Notes: generated by a model not told the origin, from the letters alone. Shown: positions 1-11,917, counted from the stretch's first letter. The stretch: 64,000 bases of DNA from Lucifuga dentata (GCA_014773175.1 VXCM01000719.1:1-64000), one strand, 5' to 3'. Numbers and translations: made by a program.

Positions 1-587
1 CGGACTTTAGTTTTTCTGTTATATCGCCAAATTCCCTAATCCTTCAAAATCAAACGTTCAGATGATATGTCTGCCTTAAAATTTTATAATTTTTACCTAC
101 TAATTTTATAACTAATTTTATATGTTTTTCCTACTAATATGTATGTATGTCCAAATGTAGAAGGCACAATTGTTTTTAATTTCTCTATAAAAGCTGTCTT
201 CTCCTGGAACTATATTTCCTGGCGGAGACATACATTATCTTCCATGCAGCTCCACGTTGGACCAGTTAAATCAAGTTACTTTGACAAAAAAAAAAAAAAA
301 ANAAAAAAAAAAAAAAAACAGTAGACATAATGTTTGCTGTGATTGATAATGTATCTCAAGCGTGTTTCAAGTCTCTACAAATTGATTTTAATACTGGAAT
401 GAAGTGAAGCCAACAGAAATCTGGAAGGTAGGGAAAAAAATTCTAAAATTTACTGCTACAGTAGTATATTTTGGGAAGTAGTTGTCAGGATCATAACATG
501 TATGTGGATTGTCTATATTGGGCTAAAACATGCAAGATCACTGGTATGTTCCTTTAAACATGCAATATCACAAGTATGGTCCTTTAA
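1..587 (-). mobile_element. TTAA element, subfamily B, cut by the window start
   Basis: Non-autonomous DNA element reading as the reverse complement of the subfamily B order. The terminus GTATGGTCCTTTAA closes it at 587 and the opposite terminus lies outside the window. Internal B landmarks are the stretch around GGACTATATTTCCTGGCGGAG-type sequence near 210 and a CATGCAGCTCCACGTTGGAC block at 244-263. A poly-A tract with a single N (302) breaks the interior. The last 60 bp carry a partial duplication of the terminus (two ATGCAA-ATCAC-GGT blocks). The frame at 139-324 is only the translation of this repeat. No transposase is encoded. Confidence 0.85.
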
Positions 588-615
588 TGATATATTCTTT
601 CAACCGAACTTCAAT

Positions 616-1203
616 TTAAAGGACCATACCATCCATTTTGCATGTTGAGCCTAATATATTCAATTTTCATACACGTAACATTACTGACAATGATTTCCCA
701 AAGCATACTACTAGAACGGTGAATTAAAAATGTTTTTCCTACCTTCTAGGCCGCCATTGTTTCAGTTCATTCTGGTACAATATTAAAATCAACTTGTTCA
801 TACTTGAAATGTTCTTGGGATAGGTAATCCATCATCACCAACAAGACGTGTATTCAGGTTTTTTCAAAGTTTCATAATGTAAGCGTTTAAGCATAATAAA
901 AAGCGTGAAGTGAATGTATGTCTCCAACAGAGAATATAGTCCCAAAAAAAGACCTGTGTTTAATGAAAAAGTTAAACAACCGTGACTTCATAATTTTGCG
1001 TAACTATTAGCAAGCAAAACATCAGTTTTTAAGATGGGTGTATCACTTGAATATTTGATTTTAAAAATTAAAAGATTTTGCAAAATATCAGGAAAGCTGA
1101 AATACGGTTTTATTCTTTGGGAAATGATTGTCAGTAATGTAACATGTATGAAAATTGAATATATTAGGCTCAAACATGCAAAACGGATGGTATGGTCCTT
1201 TAA
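616..1203 (+). mobile_element. TTAA element, subfamily A, near full length
   Basis: Copy with both termini: TTAAAGGACCATACC at the left and GGTATGGTCCTTTAA at the right. The two ends are inverted repeats for about 85 bp, up to the CATTTCCCAAAG block. After that the arms differ: the left arm goes through TACCTTCTAGGCCGCCATTG and the right arm through GGAAAGCTGAAATACGG. It starts 28 bp after the previous copy, so a B and an A element lie almost back to back. Frames at 988-1260 and 1034-1363 are translations of the repeat. Confidence 0.9.
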
Positions 1204-2869
1204 GAAGTGTTCCTGCACAGTCTTAATCCCAGAGTCAAATGGAACCACCAAAACATGCATTTACAAGACCTGGATTATAATAGTCTTGGGTGTGGGAACT
1301 TTTTTTTTTTTTTTTTTNTTTTTTTTTTTTTTTTTGAGTCCGTTGGATTTTGATGCGAGTTAAACACATCCCATGTCCGTTGTTGTTGGTTGAACTTGAT
1401 CCTTTTCCTCCTTGCTTCCATGAAAAGTCTTCACCAGGATTTAAACAGCATCCATCAATGCTTTCTGCCTGTTTCTACCATCAACAAAAAGCATCATTCA
1501 CCATATTGTCTGCCAACACCTTCCGTCTCCATCGTACAATACTTTTCCCAGATAACTGGAGCATCCTTTCCCGTAAACACACGCGTGACTGGATGCTGCT
1601 GCTGAGGAGATTAAGTGAGACCTGGTAGGAGATTTATACCTGCATGTTATGACATTTGCAAATGAATAGCTTCGTAGCGACAGAGTAATTCTGTCCTGTC
1701 ATATTTGTCTTTAGAAATGTAACAAATTATAGCGAGTCGCACTGAAAGAAACACTTCTCTGCCATTTTCATGAATCCTTTGCGCCTTTTTTTTTGCTCTT
1801 CCCCCTTTTTTCCTATTTGGAGATAAGTCGCTGATGGCAAGATTGCGGGGCCATCCATTTATAACGCGTGGCAGGTGACAGGAAGACATGTTTCATTCTG
1901 CCTCTCGCCGCGTGATTTGGTTCCCCCTTTCCCCTCTCTGTCTATTCTCTCCCCTCTGTTCTCCTCCCCTCCATCCCTCTCTGAACTCCTCCAGCTTTCA
2001 CCTTTCCATCACTTTCCTCCCTCTCCTCTCCTTCTCTGTCTTGACTCCCCCCCCCAAACACTTTCTAGAGGGGTACCTGTCAGCATATCTCAACCCGTCA
2101 GCTCAAGGGACAGGATAGGGGTAATTGGGGTAGACGTGTGTGTGTGTGTGTGTATGTGTATGTGTGTGTTTGTGTGCTCGATAATGCTTTCATGACACAC
2201 ATAACTGCCGTTCTCTTTTCCACTACCTGCTAATGAGGTGTGACTTGTGTCTAGAGGAGAGTTGGGCAGCTGATCGTACCCCCCACACACGCAAACCTCC
2301 AGATGACCCTCTCTTTTCCTCCTTTCTTTTCTCTCCTCTTTTTTTTTTTTTTTTTTTTTTGCAGTCAATATATACTAGAGCCCTGACAAGAGCACAGAGA
2401 GCAGGTGTAAACATGGCTGGAAACACAGGAAAACATCCACCTGCTGTTGCTCCCTAAATTTGTTAATACCACCTATAAATAAGTGTTTACAGCCTGGGAT
2501 TATAGGAAGAGTTGCAACAAGTCATAATGTTTGATTATAATGTTTAAACATAGGTTATAAATTTCATTTTGGAAGTGTGGGCTCACACAGATGTGCATAA
2601 TATGTGCATAACTTGTCTTCTAATACAGCTTGGAGTTACTGGGGATTACAGTCATCACCAGCTTGTGTATTCTTTTATGCTGCAAAGTTTCATGACCAAC
2701 ATTGAACATTGAAGGCTTCACATGCCAGCGAGCAGTAAGTCTGTAAAAAATATAAAATTCAATACCCAGAAATCTTGCAAGTTGAAGAAAACTGTGCACA
2801 ACATGCACAAGATGCGGACGAAATGCAGGAAAAGATCTAACTTTGGTGAGATATTAGACATAATTCTAT
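1204..2869. other. Non-genic stretch with T-run gap and pyrimidine tracts
   Basis: A T homopolymer with an N at 1318 marks an assembly gap. A long CT-rich tract runs from about 1915 to 2050. A TG repeat occupies about 2136-2178, and a second CT/T tract about 2308-2360. The frames predicted here are low-complexity shadows of these tracts. No exon with convincing splice sites was seen. Confidence 0.6.
2136..2178. repeat. (TG)n microsatellite
   Basis: Dinucleotide TG repeat interrupted by TA and TT units. Confidence 0.9.
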
Positions 2870-3306
2870 TACCACATATACTCGAGAATAAGTGGTAATG
2901 AGTTTTTATTACCATATTTTACAAAGCAAATCGGGGGTCAGCTTATACACGAGAAATTCAAATTTGATCCCAGAAAACAAAATTTCCAGGGGTGGAAATA
3001 CTACCCATTACCACTACCCATGGAAAATAGTTTAAATCATACCTTAGAATGAAATATTTCCTGACAAAACATCTTATCCAGCACATTTTGCAGCAGCCAG
3101 TAAGCTCTGTTGTGATTGGTCAATCAGTAATCAGCTGCTGAAATAAATATCATGTTTACTGATATGTGGATTATTTTCAGAAAATCACAGGAATACTATG
3201 ACAATACCCAGAAAAAACATTTAATATGGTAGACAAATAAATTGATGGAACAGCATCAGGGGGTTGCTTATACACAAGATCGACTGATACTCAAGTATAT
3301 ACGATA
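2870..3306 (-). mobile_element. pogo-like TIR element, internally deleted copy
   Basis: The left end TACCACATATACTCGAG and the right end (reverse complement of TACTCAAGTATATACGATA) form degenerate terminal inverted repeats around an ACTCGAGTATAAGC core. The interior aligns over long stretches to the reverse complement of 14463-15327, for example the blocks around GGGGTGGAAATACTACCC and ACCTTAGAATGAAATATTTC. It lacks the central part of that copy, including its short frame. The orientation is given relative to the copy at 14463. The class is inferred from the longer copy. Confidence 0.75.
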
Positions 3307-3951
3307 AATGCAGAATGATAAATTCCGAACCTCATGTAGAAAGAATCAAATTTATATATTTCTCAACATAATCAATCTCCTTCCAATTCAACATACTTTT
3401 GCTAATGATGCTGGATGGATTATGATCTCAAAGAAAACAGGTCCTTTTATGTTTGTGAAGGGGTGAAAGTCTGAGGGGCCATGTTGGGTGACTCAGCTGG
3501 AGTATTTCAAAGCCACAGTCATGGAAAAGTTGCAGTAAGTACATAATTGCTGCACATTCGCACAGTTTGTCCATCTTGTGCAACTCAGCAACTCAGAGAG
3601 CTTTTGGTACATTACATCTAAGGCTCAGAATTTATCAACCAACCCTCATATCCTTTCTTTAAATGCCAAACCACATGCAATTGAGGTATGTACCTATATA
3701 ATTCAAGTTAGGAAGACATAATGATGAAAAAAAAATAATAATCTACATTTCTTGTCCGATAACAAATGCACCAATGTTTGCACAAAATGCACAAACTACC
3801 CTTTAACAGCACATGAATTTTAGGTTTTCATTTATGAAATCTTCAGTGCAGACAGGTGGAGAAAGCTAAAGTACAGAGGGGTGTATCTTTGTGAAGCCAA
3901 TTTGTTTGCACAGGCATAAAACATGCTTCAGACGCTTGTGATTGGTTTGTG
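3307..3951. other. Non-genic stretch, nothing recognised
   Basis: Unremarkable AT-rich sequence between two transposable elements. No open frame of note, no RNA gene and no tandem repeat was seen. Confidence 0.5.
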
Positions 3952-4494
3952 TTAAAGGACCATACCATCATTTTGCAGTTTGAGCCTAAGATATTCAATT
4001 TTCATACACGTTATGTTACTGACAATCATTTCAAAAAGGATAAAACTGTATTTCAGCTTTCCTGATATTTTGCAAAATCCCTTAATCTTTCAAAATCAAA
4101 TATTCAAGCGATACACCCACCTTAAAAATCCATGTTTTGTCTGCTAATAGTTACGCAAAATTATGAAATCACAGTCACTTAAATTTTTCAATAAATACAG
4201 GTCTTCTTTTGGGACTATATTCCCCGGTGGAGACATACATTCACTCNAACCCTGAATACACATCTTGATCGTGATGATGGATTACCTATCCCAAGAACGT
4301 TTCAAGTATCAACAAGTTGATTTTAATAGTGTACCAGAATGAACTGAAACCAATGGCGGTGTGGAAGGTAGGAAAAACATTTTTAATTCACCATTCCAGT
4401 AGTATGCTTTGAGAATGACTGTCAGTAACCTTATGTGTATGAAAATTGAATATATTAGGCTCAAACATGCAAAATACATGGTATTGTCCTTCAA
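3952..4494 (-). mobile_element. TTAA element, subfamily A, with a central assembly gap
   Basis: Reverse-oriented A copy, with the right arm first. The N at 4247 replaces the part of the element centre present in other copies (compare 17640-17695), so about 45-50 bp are missing here rather than duplicated. The distal terminus has decayed to GTATTGTCCTTCAA, with TCAA in place of TTAA. Confidence 0.88.
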
Positions 4495-7165
4495 AGTGCT
4501 ATTTCTAAAGTGACCAGTAAAAAGGAGGGCGTTATACTACATGCAAATATAGTATAACTTTATATGCCATTTCAAAGAATTAGGCCTATTCATAAACATA
4601 TCATAGTGCATTTTGACTTTTATTCCAGATTTTTTGTCTCTAACTGTAAGCCTGTTTTCAGTCTGGATGTATAAGGATCTGACTTTTCCTTACCCCGTCA
4701 CCATGAGGAGCTTTTTTGTCGGTTTACTCCCCATTGCTCAAACTGTCAACCAGTTTAACAAACCGCTCGCTCGCACTGGTGGCTTATACTTGGGCACTAC
4801 AGCAAACGCTGTTATCGCTCAACTACAAAAGTGCCTGTGTACAACATCTCCTCTCATTAAGTCAGTTAGAACATATCCCCCAGGCTGGAATTGCTGGTAA
4901 TGTGAAGCCGTCTGATTAACGCCGTCCCGTCACTTTCATTTAGAAGCGATCCAACAGCATTATGCGCCTCTTTGAGCGCCAAGGCCCTCCCGGCCCGGTT
5001 CAGCATGTCCAATGACTTATTCCTGCTTAGTGTTTCACATTTCCTTAACTTTCACTCATTACGGGTTTATTATAAAAACATATTCCCAGCAGAGTTCTGC
5101 CAATTTAATCTTTTGTTAAACGTGTGAGGTACAGTTGTAATCTAATAAACCTCATTAGTGGGAAATAAGGCTTGATGAAGACGAGGGGATTTACGAGAGG
5201 CTCGCTAATGGCCATGTTTTGGCCCTGAAAGAAATTACTAATCAACAGCCAACCCACGACTAATTACTAAAATAGCTTGGATAGACATTCTTGTGAAAGA
5301 TTACGTGAATATTGCAGTGGCTTTATCACATATTATGACTTTATACCTTTCAACCCACAACCTAAGGGGAAAATTCTTGCAATTTTAGCTGCAGACACGT
5401 CACCATGGGCCTGGTGTAAAGTTGCTGCAATTTTTCAAGGTTATGATTAATGCGATGTTCATGTTAAATTATTCTTATTGTTAAACCATCTGTTTGTTGT
5501 TGTCAGTTATTACTAAAGAGGCTGCCAGTGATCAAATAATACAGCAGTTTAAGCAAATTAGCTTCGGTTGCCTTCAGAAATTGTAAAATGAATTAAAACA
5601 ATATTACTATTGAGTTAAAGTGATTAAAGGGGAATATTGCATCCTCATAACCAGAAAACAGCCTTCAGGCATGAATTGTGATATGAGCATTTGCTGCAAT
5701 GAATTTGGTTCTCTTCATTTAGACTCGTTCATACGTGCTGGTATCATCACGTACTCAAATAAAAACAGAGTAGAAAAAAAGTTAGTGAAAGGCCTGTTTG
5801 TTCAGATGGAAAGAGGGGAGAGAAAGCTGAAGAGAAGAAAAGTTTCCCTCAGCGATGAGTTGAAGGCGTTCATCCAAATCAAAGAGGAAATTTGAGTTGA
5901 AAATGGTCACCTGGGTGGCAGCGGTGGGTTATTGATTTGTCCTCGCAAGCATCTGCCACTGAGACAAAATGAGGGGAAATCCCTGAAGGTGATCATTACA
6001 GCTGATCATGTCAGTGGACATGAGGGAACATGGCTGACCCCAGACTAAGTGTAATGTGGGGCTGATGGAACCAATGCAAAGCAGGAGACATCGCAGACGG
6101 CTCAACCTGGCTGGTCAAGCTAACAGACACACTGAAGTCCAGTTAATCTACCCAGAAAACAGCATAAACAGAGTCTACACTGGTCATCTCGCTTCTAAAA
6201 TATAAACCACGTGAGACCGTCTCTAATATTTGGAACAAGTTAATGCCGAGGAACCTCTTGGGTTTTTCCTAAACACATTATGTGCAGTTTATTTAGCGCC
6301 GCTTTTGACTGACAACCAGTCAAGCAAACCTTCGTAGGAACAGCAGGCTGTGTGTGACGCTGCTGACCACACAAACCTGCCGTTTAAGTCCTGCTCTCGC
6401 TCGCCAAGCTGGGCACTTGTTCCTCTTTTGTCCTTTCAGCTCTCCTTCGCTCAGTTCCTCCCCTTTTTTCCCCTCCCTCGCTCCCTTCTCTCTCAGTCCC
6501 TGTCTCCCTGCATCATTCGATACCACTTTCTGTCCTTTCTGTTTCCCTTTTTTCTCCTCCCCTTCTTCCATCCCCTCTGTCTCGCCAAAGCTGGAGACAA
6601 ATTAAACGAGTCCCCTCGTAATGGTGGAAACATAAGCCCCTGGCAGTGCTCTATTAGCCAGGCTGCTTATTTGTTAACAGACTGGATTAATGTGTTGTAC
6701 TTGGTATGGGAGGCCACCTGCTCAGGCGATGAAGGGTATTCACGGCCTCACCGGTTCCCTCACTAATCTGCCTCCAAAGGATGATTGCAGGTTTCTGTGG
6801 CACGATAAGGAAACGAACCCTGCATCTTCTCTCCTTCCCCTGACTCTCTCCGTTTCATCAAGCACATCAGCAAACGGTTAATTTCATCACTTGAGGGACC
6901 CTTGACCCCGAAGGAGGTTTGAGTCCTCTGGTCCAGCTGACTGAATACTAATGGAGCAGATGTGTTTGCCAGCTGAGACGTCTGTGTCTTCTCACAGACT
7001 CACCAACGTAATTACACCACAACAAGCGTCACGAGGCCAAACAGAGAGTTCATTCGCAAAAAATCTGATAAACTCTGTTTTAATACATTTGCAAAGTCAT
7101 TTTTTTTATTGTGCATTCCACACATATTAGCTCTCAAACTGTACCTTACTTGTGTTTTGTAATTT
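4495..7165. other. Non-genic stretch with possible conserved non-coding sequence
   Basis: Ordinary-complexity DNA without a supportable gene. The part from about 4930 to 5340 has balanced composition with several TAATTA/ATTA words and no repeat resemblance, which suits a regulatory element but does not prove one. A CT-rich tract runs from about 6418 to 6590. The frames at 5620-5895, 6350-6766 and 6354-6605 do not look like protein families and overlap low-complexity DNA. Confidence 0.4.
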
Positions 7166-7169
7166 ATCT

Positions 7170-7310
7170 TTTTTTTTTTTTTTTANAAAAAAAAAAAAAA
7201 AATGTTAAAATAAATAAATAAATAAATGTTTCTGCAAATGAACTTTTCAAAATAAGCAGAGTATGTGCAAAGTGTGTATGTGTGTGTGTGTGTGTGTGGG
7301 TGTGGGTGGG
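7170..7310. repeat. T-run/A-run gap, AAAT repeat and TG repeat
   Basis: A T homopolymer meets an A homopolymer at the N at 7186. It is followed by an AAAT-type short repeat and then by a TG-rich repeat at about 7277-7310. Confidence 0.8.
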
Positions 7311-8438
7311 TGAGTGGGTTAGTGGGGGATTGTGGCCCTTAAACCCATCTGATCCCTAATTTCTGCTCTTTTAATGGAGTGAAACTGGTAATATGCAGGA
7401 TTATTGTTGTTTTCCCTAAATATCAAATATAAATTACATTGTGTCCATTACTACTATTTGTGACTTTAGAGTTTTGTCGAGTTTCTATAAGCGGTGCTCT
7501 CTTTTCGTCTGTTCAGCACAGGTTTTTATCATGTGGAACTAGTTCTTCCTCCACTTATCCTCCTCCATTATATTATAATACAAACTGGAAATGTATGATT
7601 TTTTTCCCTCCAAAATTTCTATCAAACGAAGGCTGAACAGAAAATGTAAAAACTATCATCCACAGACCATAAGAAATGTTTTATCCATCAGAGACAGAAG
7701 GAAAAAACAGTTATTCATGCTGCTATGATAACATGCATGTCAACTTTAAACGTCCGTGACAGATGACGTTTGTGAAAACTTCAGCAATGAATGTCTGACA
7801 GTCTGGAATAATTAGCTTTACAGCAGGTAGCAACAGAAAACTATCGATAACTGGAGAAGAAAAGAAAAATTGATTTCCATTGATGTATCAATAGATTGAT
7901 TATGTGAAGCCTTTAAATTTAACCCCTTCTGCCTGAGCGGCTCAGGATTCAGACACACGTCTCTCAAAACGATGTGAACTAAAAATACAACAACAGGCAT
8001 CATTATACAGCAATGTTTCAATATGATAAGGAGAAAATTCTTTTTTCCCTCAGAGCTCCGTCTGGTTTAAGTGGTTAAACAAATACCAAATGATCTTTGT
8101 AAGCGTGCGTGCTGACTTTCAGCGGATGAATCACTCGTGTGAATCACAGAATCCCTCTCCTGAACAGTAACACATTTAAATGGCTGGAAAAAACGGAATG
8201 CGCTGATAATCATTGTCACGTTACTCTGACTTACAGCCTCCACAGCTTCTGGGAGCTAAAATAACATCTTAACTGATCCACCCCGTGATGTGCCTGCCAA
8301 CCTTGTGGAAGTTTAGTTTGTATTTATCTACAGTATCATGCTGCATGCTAACAAAGACAGCTAAACTTAAATGGCAGGGGCCCCAGAGGGTTTGCAGTCT
8401 GCAGGAGGTATTGATGTGATGAGCTCGGGGCCCCTTTG

Positions 8439-8439
<1 letters not shown>
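7311..8439. other. Non-genic stretch, nothing recognised
   Basis: Mixed-composition sequence without repeats that I can name and without a credible coding frame. The predicted frames here (7439-7636, 7818-8021) lack any family resemblance. Confidence 0.45.

Positions 8440-8489
<50 letters not shown>
8440..8489. repeat. (CA)n microsatellite
   Basis: Uninterrupted CA dinucleotide repeat of about 50 bp. The frames at 8269-8535 and 8371-8580 are translations of it. Confidence 0.97.
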
Positions 8490-8491
<2 letters not shown>

Positions 8492-8654
8492 CATGTACAC
8501 ACAGAGGTGATGTCACGCGCTGTCAGGCACCCCAAGGCAGTGCTACATGTACGATGTCAGGAAAGAGAAATGATCCCTGAATCCTGGGGGAGCAGTCAGC
8601 TAATGTGCGCTGAGCTCTGTGTCCCTGTACAACCTGGATAAGTGACATAAAAGG

Positions 8655-9458
8655 TTCCCTACACCTTTCATATGCATGTATTTTTTATTTCTAAATAGTT
8701 TCCGTGTCATATTTTTTCTAATATGATCCTTTAAAAACGTCTAGAATGTTCGCAAGTCGCTTAGATAATTACCCTTATTCCTACCGTACCAGAACGCCAG
8801 ACAAGATGCCGTTTAAAACCAAACAAATATTTCCCTACACCTTTCATATATAGATATACATATTTTATTTCTAAATAGTTTTTGTGTCATATTTTGTTTT
8901 TTATTTTTATTAGGATAAACCCCTTGAGATGTAGCATCTTGTTTTTGAGGGGGTCCCAGCACACATCACAAACATCACACATAACCTGTACATGTTTTTC
9001 TGATGGTGGGGGAAACCGGAGCACCCGGAGCAAACCACGCAAGCACGGGAGAACATGCAAACTCCACAAAGAAAGGCTCTGCCCCAGCCGGAAATCGAAC
9101 CCAGGACCTTCTTGCTGTGAGGCAACAATGCTAACCACTGAGTCACTGTGCCGCCCACAATTTCTAATACGATCCCTTAAAAACGTCTAGAATGTTAGCA
9201 AGTTTCTTTGATAATTGCCCTTCTGCTGTACCAGAGTGTCAGACAAGATGATGTTTAAGACTAAACAAATATTTCCCTACACCTTTCATATACAGATATA
9301 CATATTTTATTTCTGTCATATTTTTTCGTGCCATATTTTTTCTAATACGATCCCTTAAAAATGTCTACAATGTTTGCAAGTCACTTTGATAATTATCCTT
9401 ATTCCTACCATACCAGGATGTCAGACAAGTTGCCGTTTAAGACTAAACAAATATTTGA
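8655..9458 (+). repeat. Three-copy ~180-bp tandem repeat split by a SINE
   Basis: Three copies of a unit that starts CCCTACACCTTTCATAT and ends near TTTAARACYAAACAAATA: about 8655-8831, 8832-9270 and 9271-9458. Copies share AAAACGTCTAGAATGTT-type and ACCAGA-GCCAGACAAGATG-type blocks. The middle copy is enlarged because a SINE sits in it (about 8897-9160). The order unit-unit-unit with one interrupted unit implies that the array predates the SINE insertion. Confidence 0.85.
8900..9160 (-). mobile_element. tRNA-derived SINE
   Basis: Read on the minus strand, the head carries RNA polymerase III promoter boxes: an A-box-like TGACTCAGTGGTTAGC (9130-9145) and a B-box-like GGTTCGATTTCC (9090-9101). 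The body continues with the teleost repeat segment around GAACATGCAAACTCCACAAA on the plus strand. Its insertion splits the second tandem unit. The frames at 8882-9190, 8887-9138 and 8910-9158 are shadows of it. I cannot give the family name with certainty. Confidence 0.8.
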
Positions 9459-10511
9459 TCTCTCTAAATGCGATATTACACCTCAGTTAATTTATGATAA
9501 AAGAAAAAAAGAGTGAGACTGAAAACAGGAGGATGCAGGAAGAGATGGAGAGAAAGAGACTGAGAAACGAGTGAAAGGGAAATGAATGTGATGAGAGAGA
9601 GGGACAGAGAGAGACGTAGACATACTCTATGTGGTCTGGTGACAAAGCACTCCGCCCGAGGCCACAGCCGTCATAAAAGCAGTAATAGAGTGAACACACA
9701 TTTTCATTAGCTATTGATTCATTTCCAATTCTCCATTAATTTCGGGGGGCCATCACTGCACAGTGGCCTTTCTCCTCCCCAGGCTACGTTCCTCAGCTCT
9801 GCCTGACATAACCATGGTAATTACTGCGTTCCCGCCCTCCAAGCTGTTCGCGGTCTCATACTGCAGTAAAAAAATTGAATGAGTATTCCAGAGGAGAAAA
9901 AAAAAGCAGAAGAAGGGAATAAGAAGAAAATATTGACTGAAAGGGAGAAATCAAAGAGAGCGAGGCTATCACCCAGAGGCGTTCGGTTCGACAAAATGGA
10001 ATTACAATGGGGCGTTAAGAATTGCCGTTGTGTTATTTCGGAGGTAATTGTGGAAATGCTCGGACTGTTAACAGCTCCGGGAGCGTGGGGCGTTTAACAC
10101 AAACTTTCCACATGTCACAGCAAGCACCAGTGACTGCAGGGAGGATTCAACCAGCCTTCAGGATACAAAGAACAAGCCAACCGTGCATTATTCACCTCTC
10201 ATAGCTGGTGATACATGCCCACACGCTGCATACAGGATGAGTGTATGAGTCTCTGCAGCTGACAAACACATCAGGATGCATGTGATCTACGACCTCTGGC
10301 TGCACGGCGCTTTATGATGGGGAGATTGTGCACAAGCGTCCCTTGGCCTGTTAGTGAGAGGACACCCACAGACCCAGAGTATCAGCCGTGATGAAACGCG
10401 TGGAATGAAAACTGTGCAGCACACACGCACTCACACTTTTATGGACACAAACTAAAAGAGAAGAGAGAGCTTACCTGGTGAAGATCAATGTCAGGAGAGG
10501 CGGGCAGCAAC
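9459..10511. other. Non-genic stretch, possible regulatory sequence
   Basis: A GA-rich tract runs at 9500-9615. The stretch at about 9640-9860 is non-repetitive, with TTAATTTC and TAATTACTG words and moderate GC, and is a candidate conserved element. The rest is ordinary non-genic sequence. Confidence 0.4.
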
Positions 10512-10513
10512 GA

Positions 10514-10581
<68 letters not shown>

Positions 10582-10583
10582 AA
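10512..10583. repeat. (AAAG)n microsatellite
   Basis: Pure AAAG tetranucleotide array of about 72 bp. Confidence 0.97.
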
Positions 10584-10663
10584 TTAGTATTTTCCTCATT
10601 CTCGCATTATTACTTCAGCACTTGTTAGTAAGATGTCTTAGCAGTTGATGCTATAACCTCTAC

Positions 10664-10868
10664 TGATAATGTTCTGTTTATGCCTGCTGTCACTGGTTAG
10701 TTGATGGTTTCTTTGTCTGTTTATTAGCAGGTTTATTCAAAAAGTTCCAAATGATTTTGATTAAACTTGGTGGAAGGGTGCAGCACAAGAAAAGAACTCA
10801 TTACATTGGGTGCCGATCCCAATCCAGCAGCTAATCCAGAAATTTTAAAAATGATTATTTAACCATTC
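10664..10868 (+). repeat. Dispersed repeat D, left part
   Basis: Matches the left part of the more intact copy at 38499-38998: TTTGTCTGTTTATTAGCAGG, then a GATTTTGATTAAACTTGGTGG-type stretch, then a CCGATCCCAATCC block. It is cut at 10869 by an A element. Later parts of the same repeat follow at 11618-11765 and 12205-12310. Confidence 0.65.
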
Positions 10869-11452
10869 TTAAAGGACCATTCTGTCCATTTTGCATGTTT
10901 GAGCCTTATATATATTCAATTTTCATACATGTAAAGTTACTGATAATCATTTCAAGCATACTACTGGAACGGTGAATTAAAAATGTTTTTCCTACCTTCC
11001 AGACCACCATTGGTTTCAGTTCATTCTGGTACGCTATTAAAATCAACTTGTTGATACTTGAAACATTCTTGGGATAGATAATCCATCATCATGAACTAGA
11101 TGTGTATTCAGGCTTTTTTCGAAGCGATGTAATTTTAATGTTTAAGTGCAATAAAAGTGCAGAGTGAATGTATGTCTCCACCGGGGGAATACAGTCCCAA
11201 AAGAAGACCTGCATTTATCCAAAAATTTAAATGACCGTGACTTCATAAGGCTGAGTAACTATTAACAGGAGAAATGTTGATTTTTAAGGTGGGTGTAATG
11301 CTTGAATATTTGATTTTGAAAGATTAAGAGATTTTGCAAAATATTAGGAAAGCTGAAATACGGTTTTATCCTTTGGGAAATGATTGTCAGTAACCTATGA
11401 AAATTGAATATATTAGGCTCAAACATGCCTGATCACCAATATGGTCCTTTAC
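10869..11452 (+). mobile_element. TTAA element, subfamily A, inserted in repeat D
   Basis: The left end is TTAAAGGACCATTCTG. The right end has decayed to ATGGTCCTTTACA, with a B-like CATGCCTGATCACCA just inside it. The internal order is that of a full A copy. It separates the left part of repeat D from its middle. Confidence 0.88.
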
Positions 11453-11525
11453 ACAAGGCTGTGTTTCTCAAAATCTGACATTTTGGACATGATTGGACAT
11501 TGTTTTCACAAGATAGCAACAAAAC

Positions 11526-11610
11526 GTGAAATGACTGTCAGTAATGTTATGTGTATGAAAACTGAATATATTGGGTGCAAACATGCAAAATGGATGGTAC
11601 GGTCCTTTAA
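11526..11610 (+). mobile_element. TTAA element, subfamily A, right-end fragment
   Basis: Only the right terminal ~85 bp are present: ATGACTGTCAGTAATGTTAT through GGTACGGTCCTTTAA. It lies 75 bp after the previous copy, which suggests a second insertion or a partial duplication of the end. Confidence 0.8.
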
Positions 11611-11617
11611 ACTTTTT

Positions 11618-11765
11618 TTATTTATTTTTTTATGTTTTGGTCAATTTCCTCAAAAGGAGTACACCAATCTCAATGAAAAAAATAAAAAAATATATCCCAT
11701 CATAAAATCTACAAATAGGTGCAATTTGGTTCATTGGACATTTTTAAAAAAAAATAATTTCTTAT
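11618..11765 (+). repeat. Dispersed repeat D, middle part
   Basis: Shares GTACACCAATCTCAATGAAA followed by an A-rich stretch with 38730-38760 of the intact copy, and ends around a GGTGCAATTTGGTTCATTGG block. Confidence 0.55.
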
Positions 11766-11811
11766 GACAAGAGAAGGAATTATTATTTTCGTTTCTTTTC
11801 TTTCTCTCTGT

Positions 11812-11917
11812 GGGGAGCATGGTGGTGCAGTGGGTTGTGTTGTGCCTCACAGCAAGAAGGTTGTGGGTTTGAATCCTGTGCCAATCACTTTTGGAGGGAG
11901 ATTCTGTGTTCTCAGAC
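11812..11917 (+). mobile_element. tRNA-derived SINE head, partial
   Basis: GGTGGTGCAGTGGGTTG (A-box region) is followed by GCCTCACAGCAAGAAGG and a B-box-like GGGTTTGAATCC (11865-11876). It is the same head as the SINEs at 8900-9160 and 55733-55852, here on the plus strand and diverged. Confidence 0.7.

Noticed and set aside
1034..1363. Frame with recurring peptide similar to ones at 11441, 25752, 35278 and 47638
   Set aside because: The shared peptide (MIVSNVTCMKIEYIRLKHAK-like) is the translation of the right end of TTAA element A, not a protein family.
6350..6766. 138-codon frame rich in Ser/Leu/Pro/Phe
   Set aside because: Translation of a long CT-rich tract; low complexity explains the absence of stops.
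8440..8489. CRISPR-like regular repetition
   Set aside because: Simple CA dinucleotide repeat; no repeat-spacer structure anywhere in the window.
9090..9145. Possible tRNA gene on the minus strand
   Set aside because: A- and B-box-like words are present, but the sequence does not fold into a tRNA with an acceptor stem and is followed by the SINE body.
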